Of a DNA stretch of 64,000 bases, positions 56,013-62,967 are shown one piece after another (positions within the stretch are counted from its first letter, which is position 1; every line of letters starts with the position of its first letter). Made by a program: the position numbers and the translations under genes. Location of the stretch: assembly GCF_947496195.1 (NCBI RefSeq), contig NZ_CANMBY010000002.1, positions 744,001-808,000 on the forward strand, read 5' to 3'. Under the pieces are notes generated by a model. That model worked only from the letters and a program-made list of their open reading frames with translations. It was not told the DNA's origin and did no database searches. The stretch is from an uncultured Polaribacter sp. (GTDB lineage: Bacteria; Bacteroidota; Bacteroidia; Flavobacteriales; Flavobacteriaceae).

Positions 56013-56363
56013 TTACGATCTTCTGAGCGATTTTATTAATTTATATAACATCATTCGTATTCTAATACAAATTCCGTCTAATTCTTTATACAAAGCTAAA
56101 GAAATATATTGTAAATCTTTGGCTAAATATAAGTGATAATTGGTTTCATCTAATGAGCCTTTTGCAATATATAAAAATTGAATAAATTCCTTTTTATATT
56201 GCCTACCCTGTCCTTCTACAATATTTGTTGGAACACTTACTGCACTTCTTCGTACTTGACTAGTCAATCCAAAATTTTCATCTGATGGAAATTGCTTTGA
56301 TGCTTCATATACTTTTAAAGTGAATTCATGCGCAAGTTTGCACACTTCTAATTGGCATTCCAT
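56013..56363 (-). CDS. Four-helix bundle protein, 23S rRNA IVP-like
   Basis: A 116-residue all-helical protein. The stretches FTLKVYEASKQFP, LTSQVRRSAVSVPTNIVEGQGRQ and EFIQFLYIAKGSLDETNYHL are hallmarks of the IVP/S23 family first found in 23S rRNA intervening sequences. Members of this family are also found as stand-alone genes in Bacteroidetes polysaccharide loci. Function is not established; it is a small helical bundle probably used for binding. It is flanked on both sides by TTCG-rich repeats. Confidence 0.88.
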   Translation of the reverse strand: MECQLEVCKLAHEFTLKVYEASKQFPSDENFGLTSQVRRSAVSVPTNIVEGQGRQYKKEFIQFLYIAKGSLDETNYHLYLAKDLQYISLALYKELDGICIRIRMMLYKLIKSLRRS

Positions 56364-56390
56364 ATTGTTTTTATTTCTTTTTTTATAGCT

Positions 56391-56474
56391 TATTCGATGA
56401 TCGTATTTCGATGTTCGATCTTCGTTGTTCGTTGTTCGATGTTCGATAGACGTAAATCGATTAACGGCTAACGA
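56391..56474. repeat. TTCG/TTCGAT-rich intergenic repeat
   Basis: The gap between the four-helix-bundle gene and the second HxGH gene is made of TTCGATG, ATCTTCG, TTGTTCG and TTCGATAG-like pieces, then an ATTAACGGCTAACGATTAACGAC tract that continues into the last codon of the upstream gene. It is related to the heptamer array at 54433 and the tract at 55927. Confidence 0.7.
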
Positions 56475-56900
56475 TTAACGACTTTTCAATAACCAAGAAG
56501 AAGATTGTATTTTATCTCCTAAACCATCTATTAAATCTATACCTAATTCTTTACAAATTGGTGCTTCTGGAATAGAATCATTATTTTGATCACCTCCATT
56601 TGCAAAAGCCAAATCATAATCTTTTGAAAATTTATCGAATAATAAAGTTATTGACTTACACACAGTTCTATCTTTATCTATAGAAATAATTGCCTTATCT
56701 ACAGCTTTGATATTTTGTACAATAAAAAGTCTTTCGTCTTCTTTTTGAAATTCTTTGGATCCTTTTAAAGCTCTCTGATGATCGCTATTTACAATCACAA
56801 ATAACTCATCTGCCATAGCTTTGGCATTATTAAAATACTCTAAATGACCTTTATGAATGGGATTGAAGTAGCCAGAAACAATTATCGCCTTTTTCTTCAT
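56475..56900 (-). CDS. HxGH-type nucleotidyltransferase, second gene
   Basis: A 141-residue protein with HxGH in GYFNPIHKGHLEYFNNAK and a C-terminal IQSSSWLL that fits the second motif. It differs clearly from the gene at 55490 (only the motifs agree by eye), so it is not a recent duplicate. It may be a cytidylyl- or adenylyltransferase for a polyol or heptose phosphate; substrate unknown. Its last codon lies in a repeat-rich tract that continues downstream. Confidence 0.82.
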   Translation of the reverse strand: MKKKAIIVSGYFNPIHKGHLEYFNNAKAMADELFVIVNSDHQRALKGSKEFQKEDERLFIVQNIKAVDKAIISIDKDRTVCKSITLLFDKFSKDYDLAFANGGDQNNDSIPEAPICKELGIDLIDGLGDKIQSSSWLLKSR

Positions 56901-57048
56901 AATTTCTTTTTTTACAAATATAGATTTATTTATGAAAAGGAAAAAGATGTTTATACTCTTTTAAAGAAAACGTTTGAAAATAGTTTTATTTAATTTTTAA
57001 CAAAAAATTTCTATTTGATTTTTAAATATTATCAGTAAAAAAATATTT

Positions 57049-58182
57049 TTAATTTAATTTCATAAATTTTACAATACGCTGACAAGCCAATCCATCTCCA
57101 TAAGGATTTTTCAAAGCACTCATTTCTTGGTAATGATTATCATCTGATAATAAACTATTTGTTTCTTTAACAATTTTTCTTTTATCTGCCCCTACCAAAA
57201 TTACAATCTCTGCTTCAACAGCCTCAGGACGTTCTGTAACATCTCGCAATACTAATACAGGCTTACCTAAACTAGGTGCTTCTTCTTGTATACCTCCTGA
57301 ATCCGTAATAATAATAATAATAATAATATAGGATATATTCATTAACCAAACAAAAGCAGGATAAGACAAAGGAGAAATTAAATGAATGTTTTTTGTTTCT
57401 GATAAAACTTGATGTACAGGTTTTTGTACATTTGGATTTAAATGTACAGGATAAATGATTTGAACATCCTTATTTTTTAAAGCTATTTCTTTTAAAGCTT
57501 CACATATATTCATAAAGCCTAGACCATGATTTTCTCTACGATGCCCAGTAACTAAAATTATTTTTTTTGAAGGGTCAATAATCTTTTTTAAATCATCTAT
57601 TTCTTTATTATCTAACGTAAACACTCTTTTAGAACTATCTAGTAAAGCATCAATAACAGTATTACCTGTGATTAAGATATGTTCATCTTTAATATTTTCA
57701 GCCAATAAATTCTGTTTTGACTTTAATGTAGGTGCAAAATGATAATCTGTAATTCGTCCTGTAACTTGGCGATTGATTTCCTCTGGGAATGGAGATAACT
57801 TATTACCTGTTCTTAAACCCGCTTCTACATGTCATACTTTAGCCCCTGCATAGTAAGCAGCAATACTTGAAGCCATGGTTGTGGTGGTATCTCCATGCAC
57901 ATAAACGTAATCTGGTTGAAAATCTTCTAAAATTGTTTTTAAACCAGTGATAATATCTGCTGTTAAAGAGTATAAATTTTGATTAGGCCTCATGATATCT
58001 AAATCGTAATCAGGAATAATTTCAAAGAAATTTAATACCTGATCTAACATTTCTCTATGTTGTGCAGTAACACAAACCTTAGTTTCAAAATCGTTTTTAT
58101 GCTTATAAAATTCTTTTACTAAGGGCGCCATTTTAATAGCTTCAGGCCTTGTTCCAAAAATGATTAGATTTTTCTTTTTCAT
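57049..58182 (-). pseudogene. wecB: Second UDP-GlcNAc 2-epimerase, broken by an in-frame stop
   Basis: A full-length 377-codon homologue of the intact wecB at 50736. Codon 117 is TGA (57832-57834) in AGAKV-stop-HVEAGLR; the intact gene has Cys there. After the stop, the same frame continues with RTGNKLSPFPEE and all later epimerase motifs to residue 377. A second difference is seven Ile codons in a row (57307-57327, an AAT repeat on the plus strand) where the intact gene has LII, which adds four residues beside the ITDSGG motif. The gene sits between the WbpB-like gene and the HxGH gene and may once have served a WbpI-type step. A sequencing error at the stop cannot be excluded. Confidence 0.88.
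57307..57327 (-). repeat. ATT trinucleotide repeat inside the wecB pseudogene
   Basis: Seven AAT units on the plus strand code for seven Ile. The intact paralogue has three residues (Leu-Ile-Ile) at the same place, so the tract looks expanded by four codons. Confidence 0.85.
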
Positions 58183-58276
58183 TGTCTTTTCTAATTATTT
58201 AGCTATATTAAAATTATATCACCTTTAATAAAACTAATTGTAAAGCTTATGTACTCTTTTATCTTTTAGTAAATAT

Positions 58277-59212
58277 TTAATTAACTAGAAAAGGGTGCTT
58301 TTCTCCGATTTTTTTTAAAGCATCATTTCGAATGTCGTAAACAATATCTATGGAAGATTTTGCATCTAATAACCCAAAACCTTCTCCTTTTAAAATGGAT
58401 TTGTAGCTTTCTGTATGTAATTCTGTAAACCCTGAACTGAACTCTAATGCTTCATCATTAATGGTGATGGATCTGTAGGTTTTTTGCCCTATCTCTTTAA
58501 TCTGCTTAGGTAAACTATTTTCATCAATTGATAAAAACCATCGCACTCTAGCATTTTCAAATTCTAAGTAACCTGAAGATTTATCTTTCTCTCTTAAGTG
58601 CACCATACTTTCTTGCACATCACCAAAAATCCACGAAAGCATGTCGAAAAAATGAATTCCAATGTTTGTTGCAATGCCTCCTGATTTGCTTTCATCTCCT
58701 TTCCAAGAAATATCATACCATTTTCCTCGAGAAGTAATATACGTTAAATCGACATCGTATTTTGTAGCAGAAGTATTTTGATCAATTTTATTCTTTAGTG
58801 CAATAATACTTGGGTGTAATCTTAACTGCAGAATGGTATTTATGTTTTTACCAGATTCTTTTTCAATATCCATTAAAGCTTCTACATTCCATGGATTTAA
58901 AACCAAAGGTTTTTCACAAATCGCATGTGCGCCACTTCGTAAAGCCATTCTAATATGTGCATCATGTAAATAATTAGGTGTACAAATACTCACGTAATCT
59001 AACCTTTTCCCATTTCTTCTTAGTTTTTCTACATGCCTGTCAAATCGCTCAAATTCCGTAAAAAAATCAGCATTTGGGAAATAAGAATCCATTATACCCA
59101 CACAATCAAATTTATCTAAAGCACATAGTAAATTATTGTTTGTGTCTTTTATAGCTTTTAAATGTCTGGGAGCAATATAACCTGCAACCCCAATCATAGC
59201 AAAGTTCTTCAT
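58277..59212 (-). CDS. WbpB/WlbA-like Gfo/Idh/MocA oxidoreductase
   Basis: A 311-residue oxidoreductase. KNFAMIGVAGYIAPRHLKAIKDTNN is close to the WlbA/WbpB N-terminus, and YVSICTPNYLHDAHIRMALRSG and AICEKPLVLNPWN follow with the EKP motif; LQLRLHPSIIALKNKI is also typical. WbpB oxidises C3 of UDP-GlcNAcA on the way to UDP-GlcNAc3NAcA. The dedicated 3-aminotransferase (WbpE) and acetyltransferase (WbpD) are not seen here, so its pathway looks incomplete unless other genes supply those steps. It is the first gene of the locus. Confidence 0.9.
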   Translation of the reverse strand: MKNFAMIGVAGYIAPRHLKAIKDTNNNLLCALDKFDCVGIMDSYFPNADFFTEFERFDRHVEKLRRNGKRLDYVSICTPNYLHDAHIRMALRSGAHAICEKPLVLNPWNVEALMDIEKESGKNINTILQLRLHPSIIALKNKIDQNTSATKYDVDLTYITSRGKWYDISWKGDESKSGGIATNIGIHFFDMLSWIFGDVQESMVHLREKDKSSGYLEFENARVRWFLSIDENSLPKQIKEIGQKTYRSITINDEALEFSSGFTELHTESYKSILKGEGFGLLDAKSSIDIVYDIRNDALKKIGEKHPFLVN

Positions 59213-59267
59213 TATATCTTTATATAAAATTCAAATTTACAAAAAAGGTTTTTAGAAAAGAGGTAAA

Positions 59268-59299
59268 ATAAAAAAACCTCATCATTTCTGATGAGGTTT
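59268..59299 (-). terminator. Terminator-like hairpin upstream of the WbpB-like gene
   Basis: AAACCTCATCA (59274-59284) pairs with TGATGAGGTTT (59289-59299) around TTTC. On the minus strand a T run follows (A run at 59268-59276 on plus). It would stop transcripts coming from the tRNA side; on the plus strand only three T follow, which is weak. Confidence 0.8.
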
Positions 59300-59453
59300 G
59301 TTGTTGTGGGTACATTTAACAAAAATATTCTCTGGACAGGGATTATATATCCCTTTACACCCCATTTTGAAAAAGCTAAAAATTCTTTTTCTTCAAAAAA
59401 GCATTCATTTTTTATCTCCACAAACTTTCAAGACAGGTCTTAAGTTTGCACAA
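59300..59453. other. Spacer between two minus-strand terminators
   Basis: No gene is supported here: an open frame that continues into the tRNA on the plus strand is only chance. The bases include a 5-bp hairpin GGGAT...ATCCC (about 59339-59353) and a TATTTTTG-like box on the minus strand at 59320-59327 without a matching TTG. A small RNA ending at the terminator at 59268-59299 is possible but unproven. Confidence 0.4.
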
Positions 59454-59482
59454 ATAAAAAAAGCCTTACCATTTGGTAAGAC
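59454..59482 (-). terminator. Terminator of tRNA-Val
   Basis: CTTACC (59465-59470) and GGTAAG (59475-59480) form the stem around ATTT; on the minus strand a run of seven T follows the stem, 17 bases beyond the tRNA 3' end. The stem can be extended by A-T pairs. Confidence 0.85.
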
Positions 59483-59498
59483 TTTTTGCTTTTATCTG

Positions 59499-59573
59499 TG
59501 GGCGCGAAGGGATTCGAACCCCTGACCCCTTGGGTGTAAACCAAGTGCTCTGAACCAACTGAGCTACGCGCCC
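59499..59573 (-). tRNA. tRNA-Val (anticodon TAC)
   Basis: Minus-strand cloverleaf of 75 bases. The acceptor arms are GGGCGCG and CGCGCCC followed by the discriminator A; the D arm has GCTCAGTTGGTTCAGAGC; the anticodon stem CTTGG/CCAAG encloses TTTACAC, giving anticodon TAC (Val, GTA codons); the T arm is GGGGTTCGAATCCC-like. CCA is not encoded. It has a promoter upstream and a terminator downstream. Confidence 0.95.
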
Positions 59574-59590
59574 TTGCATGTTAGCGGATG

Positions 59591-59620
59591 CAAATATATA
59601 ATAGATTTTAATTCTACCAA
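59591..59620 (-). promoter_or_regulatory. Promoter of tRNA-Val
   Basis: On the minus strand TTG (59620-59618) and TATATTTG (59598-59591) are exactly 19 bases apart, the full Bacteroidetes consensus. The tRNA 5' end is 17 bases downstream of the -7 box. Confidence 0.75.
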
Positions 59621-59638
59621 AAGAAAAAGTAATTATTT

Positions 59639-60847
59639 TTATAGTATTTCTGCAACAACAAATGTACTTCCCCCTATATATATTATATCTTTAGAATATG
59701 CTTTAGATCTAGCATCTTTAAAGGCTTTCTTAACTGACTGATAAACATCTCCTTTTAACCCAAAAGAAAGTGCTTTTTGTTGTAATTCTTTTTGACACAA
59801 ACCTCTTGGAATATTAGGTTTACAAAAATAATATGTTGCTGCTTTAGGAAATAATGGTAAAACATCTTCTAATTTTTTATCATTAACCACCCCTAAAACA
59901 ATATGTAAATTTTGGAAGCTTTCTTTTTTTAATTGAGACATTACAATTTGTAAGCCTTCTTTATTATGTGCTGTATCACAAATAATCTTTGGACTTTCTT
60001 GTAAAATTTGCCACCTACCTTTTAAGTTTGTGTTTTTAGCGACTTTAAGCAATCCTTCTTTGATATGATTTTCAGCAATTGTAAATCCTTTTAATTGATG
60101 AATCGCTGTTATTGCTGTTTTTAAATTCGATTTCTGGTAATCGCCAAGTAAATCTGTCTTGTAATCGCAATTAAAATCAGAAGCAAAAGTAATTGTTGCA
60201 TGACAAGCTGTGGCTTTATTTTTAAATACATGTACAACTTCTTCTTGTTCTTCTCCTATAACTACAGGGGTATTTTCTTTAATAATACCTGCTTTTTCAA
60301 AAGCAATTTTAGGTAGTGTTTCTCCTAAAAACTGCATATGATCGTAACCAATATTGGTAATAACAGAAACTTCTGGGGTAATGATATTCGTAGAATCTAA
60401 TCTACCTCCTAAACCTACTTCTATGATGGCAATATCAACTTTTTCATTGGCAAAAAAATCAAAAGCCAAACCCACTGTCATTTCAAAAAAAGACAATTTT
60501 TGTGTTTCTAAAAAGTTTTTGTGTTTGGTAATAAATGAAGATACTTTTCTTTTAGAAATTTCTTTACCATTAATACGAATGCGTTCTGTAAAGTTTTTTA
60601 AATGTGGTGAGGTATATAAACCTACTTTATAACCTGCTTCTTGCAAAATAGAAGCCAACATATGACTTGTTGAACCTTTACCATTTGTACCTCCAACATG
60701 AATAGATTTAAACTTTTTTTCTGGATGATTTAACGCTTTAGAAAAAGCAAGAATATTTGTTAAATCTTTTTTAAATGCAGTTTTACCTTGTCTTTGATAC
60801 ATAGGTAATTGTGCAAACATCCAATCTAATGTTTCTTGGTAATTCAT
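59639..60847 (-). CDS. folC: Dihydrofolate synthase / folylpolyglutamate synthase
   Basis: A 402-residue Mur-ligase-type enzyme. KSIHVGGTNGKGSTSHMLASIL is the ATP loop, TSPHLKNFTERIRINGKEI the omega-loop/folate region, IIEVGLGGRLDSTNII the conserved metal-site region, and the C-terminal domain includes DTAHNKEGL. It adds glutamate to dihydropteroate and polyglutamylates folate. It lies just downstream of tonB (17 bases). A TATTTTTG box at 60852-60859 on the minus strand may allow an own promoter, but no well-spaced TTG is seen. Confidence 0.94.
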   Translation of the reverse strand: MNYQETLDWMFAQLPMYQRQGKTAFKKDLTNILAFSKALNHPEKKFKSIHVGGTNGKGSTSHMLASILQEAGYKVGLYTSPHLKNFTERIRINGKEISKRKVSSFITKHKNFLETQKLSFFEMTVGLAFDFFANEKVDIAIIEVGLGGRLDSTNIITPEVSVITNIGYDHMQFLGETLPKIAFEKAGIIKENTPVVIGEEQEEVVHVFKNKATACHATITFASDFNCDYKTDLLGDYQKSNLKTAITAIHQLKGFTIAENHIKEGLLKVAKNTNLKGRWQILQESPKIICDTAHNKEGLQIVMSQLKKESFQNLHIVLGVVNDKKLEDVLPLFPKAATYYFCKPNIPRGLCQKELQQKALSFGLKGDVYQSVKKAFKDARSKAYSKDIIYIGGSTFVVAEIL

Positions 60848-60864
60848 AGCACAAAAATAAGTCT

Positions 60865-61689
60865 TTATTTAGACAATGTAAACTTATAAATGATGGTTCC
60901 TATTTGTTTAGAAGGTGCATTTGCGTCAGCGTTCCAAGTTGTTTTTAATGCAGCTTCTTTTGCTGGTTTTAATAAACAAGCTGCTGTATTTGTTGAACCT
61001 TTAACACCAGGAATAGCTCTAATAACTTTACCGTTTTTATCAACTTCTATCTTTACAACTACTGTACCCTCTTCTTGACAATCTGGTTTTTCTATAGGTT
61101 TTGTTAAGGCTTTTCTACCAGCTAAATTGTAATTTCCACCTGAACCTCCACCTGTATTTCCATAATATTTAGTTGAGTTTTCATCACCTTTTTCATTGCC
61201 TTTTACTCCATCTTTTTTATCATCTCCTTCTCCTTTAGGCTTGCCAGAATTAGTGTTTCCTTTTGATAAGTTTTTTAAAGCGTCTATGACTTCTTTAGAA
61301 GGTTTAGGCTTTGGTGTTTCTTTTGGTTTTTCTATTTTTTCTACCTTTTCAACCGGCTTCTTTTTTTCTACACTTTTTTCTACAACAGGTACATCTTTAG
61401 AAGTATCATCTGTAATAACATCTTCTTTAACGGTTTCCTTTGGTGTCTCTTTTACCTCTTCTACAATCTCTTGCTTTTCTTCTATTTTTGGAGTAGCTAC
61501 TTTTTTAGTTTTCTCTACTGGATCTCCTTGCCCAAGATTTGCATCACCAAAATTAATTGCCAAACCATATTCTTCTGGAGGATCTAAATAGGTCATTCCA
61601 AAATTAAAAATCAGAAATAATATCAATAACAAAATTGATGTTGTTATGACAAATGATTTTCTTTTATGTTTGTTATCTAATAAACTCAT
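60865..61689 (-). CDS. TonB-like energy transducer
   Basis: A 274-residue protein with one N-terminal membrane helix (SFVITTSILLLILFLIFNF), a long Pro/Lys/Glu-rich periplasmic spacer (residues about 60-140; EKPKETPKPKPSKE), a Gly-rich stretch and a C-terminal TonB fold (EEGTVVVKIEVDKNGKVIRAIPG ... TIIYKFTLSK). It couples the proton-motive force from ExbB-ExbD to outer-membrane transporters. The gene order exbB-exbD-tonB fits. Confidence 0.9.
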   Translation of the reverse strand: MSLLDNKHKRKSFVITTSILLLILFLIFNFGMTYLDPPEEYGLAINFGDANLGQGDPVEKTKKVATPKIEEKQEIVEEVKETPKETVKEDVITDDTSKDVPVVEKSVEKKKPVEKVEKIEKPKETPKPKPSKEVIDALKNLSKGNTNSGKPKGEGDDKKDGVKGNEKGDENSTKYYGNTGGGSGGNYNLAGRKALTKPIEKPDCQEEGTVVVKIEVDKNGKVIRAIPGVKGSTNTAACLLKPAKEAALKTTWNADANAPSKQIGTIIYKFTLSK

Positions 61690-61699
61690 TATTTAAATA

Positions 61700-61744
61700 G
61701 TTCTCGATACAATTCCAAAAAAAAATCGGAATCACTCGAACTGA
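61700..61744. repeat. Dispersed hairpin repeat between exbD and tonB
   Basis: The exbD-tonB gap (64 bases) contains GTTCTCGATACAATTCC, an A run, and GGAATCACTCGAACTGAC; ATTCC/GGAAT and GTTC/GAAC form an imperfect hairpin. Repeats of this look are common between genes in marine flavobacteria. Within an operon it may act on RNA stability. Confidence 0.6.
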
Positions 61745-61753
61745 CAATTTGAA

Positions 61754-62146
61754 TTATTTTCCTTTTACAGCTAAAATCATTTTTAGCTTATTTTTATTGG
61801 CAATATCTATAACTTTCATCACATTTTTGTAAGCAACATCTTGATCACCTCTTATTACAATAGTTTTCTTTTTATCTGAACCAACACTTTTTAAAATTTC
61901 CTTCTCTAAATTTGCTGAGCTTACCAAAGTTTTATCAATGTAAAACTGAGATTTACTATTAATACTCACAGCTACAGATTTACTGTTTTCTGTTTTACCT
62001 CCTGCTTTTGGCAATAAAACGTCGATAGCACTTACTGTTACTAGCGTAGATGTTAGCATAAAAAATATCAATAACAAGAACACAATGTCTGTCATGGATG
62101 ACATATTAAAAGACGGATCTACTTTATTTCTTCCTCTTAAATTCAT
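61754..62146 (-). CDS. exbD: Biopolymer transport protein ExbD
   Basis: A 130-residue protein. The single N-terminal membrane helix with the key Asp is seen in SSMTDIVFLLLIFFMLTSTL, and the periplasmic domain contains ISINSKSQFYIDKTLV and VIRGDQDVAYKNVMKVIDIA. ExbD forms the proton-driven motor with ExbB for TonB. It abuts exbB with one base between. All is typical in length and layout. Confidence 0.95.
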   Translation of the reverse strand: MNLRGRNKVDPSFNMSSMTDIVFLLLIFFMLTSTLVTVSAIDVLLPKAGGKTENSKSVAVSINSKSQFYIDKTLVSSANLEKEILKSVGSDKKKTIVIRGDQDVAYKNVMKVIDIANKNKLKMILAVKGK

Positions 62147-62147
62147 A

Positions 62148-62837
62148 CTAAACAGGTTCGTTTAATAAATCTAAAAACTCAACAGATTTTGCTTCCATTT
62201 GATAAACTACTTTGTTTGTTCTAACGACTAAATGGTTGTAAGTAATATAAGCGATAATACCTACAATAAGCCCTGCAACAGTTGTTGTCATAGCTGTATA
62301 CAAACCGTCTGAAAGCATTTTTATATCTATTTGACCACCTGCGTTTGCTATTTCATGAATGGCAACAATCATCCCAATTACAGTTCCTAAGAAACCAATC
62401 ATAGGTGCTGCTCCAGAAATTGTAGCCAAAACAGAAACATTTCTTTCTAATTGATATACTTCTAATTTACCTGCAGTTTCTATAGCAGTATTGATATCAT
62501 CTAAGGGTTTGCCAATTCTAGAAATTCCTTTACCTATTAATCTAGCTGTAGGTGTATTTTTACTTTTACAAAGTGAATCTGCTGATTCTAATTTTCCATT
62601 AGAAACGTAATCTTTAATTTGATTCATAAAGTTCTTATCAACTTTTGATGCCGCTTTTATCGCAAAAAAACGTTCGAAATAAATGTATAATGCTACAGCC
62701 AAAAGCACAAAAAGAATAGCAATTATAATTTGACCTCCTAAACCACCATCCATAATTAATTTATAGATAGAAAGTGTTTTTTCTTCTGATAAACTTTCTT
62801 CTATTAGTTCTTTATTTTCTTGAAAAAATAATATCAT
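62148..62837 (-). CDS. exbB: MotA/TolQ/ExbB proton channel (ExbB)
   Basis: A 229-residue protein with three membrane helices (residues about 35-55, 140-165, 185-205). Conserved segments are LEVYQLERNVSVLATISGAAPMIGFLGTVIGMI and DIKMLSDGLYTAMTTTVAGLIVGIIAY. ExbB forms the pentameric proton channel around ExbD. The N-terminal 30 residues are acidic and periplasmic. It starts the exbB-exbD-tonB-folC row after the nhaD terminator. Confidence 0.94.
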   Translation of the reverse strand: MILFFQENKELIEESLSEEKTLSIYKLIMDGGLGGQIIIAILFVLLAVALYIYFERFFAIKAASKVDKNFMNQIKDYVSNGKLESADSLCKSKNTPTARLIGKGISRIGKPLDDINTAIETAGKLEVYQLERNVSVLATISGAAPMIGFLGTVIGMIVAIHEIANAGGQIDIKMLSDGLYTAMTTTVAGLIVGIIAYITYNHLVVRTNKVVYQMEAKSVEFLDLLNEPV

Positions 62838-62908
62838 TCTACTCTTTTTTTAATTCGTATGTTATAACGTGTATTCTACTTTTTAATTGTCTTTAGCTAA
62901 ATTCTTAA

Positions 62909-62950
62909 CAAAAAAAATGCCACTTTGAAAAAAAATCAAAATGACATTTT
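62909..62950 (-). terminator. Terminator of nhaD
   Basis: AAAATGCCACTTTG (62914-62927) and CAAAATGACATTTT (62937-62950) pair fully on the minus-strand RNA with two G-U pairs, and a T run follows (plus-strand A run at 62910-62917). It separates nhaD from exbB. Confidence 0.8.
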
Positions 62951-62967
62951 ATAATTTTTATAAAACC

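Noticed and set aside
57832..57834. TGA in the second wecB as a selenocysteine codon
   Set aside because: The family has an ordinary Cys there and needs no selenium; no SECIS-like hairpin follows, and the adjacent Ile expansion supports simple decay.
59298..59525. A 75-codon plus-strand open frame
   Set aside because: It runs into the tRNA-Val gene on the opposite strand and shows no protein-like pattern.
59499..59573. tRNA-Val as attachment site of an integrated island
   Set aside because: No direct repeat of the tRNA 3' end and no integrase are seen in the window.
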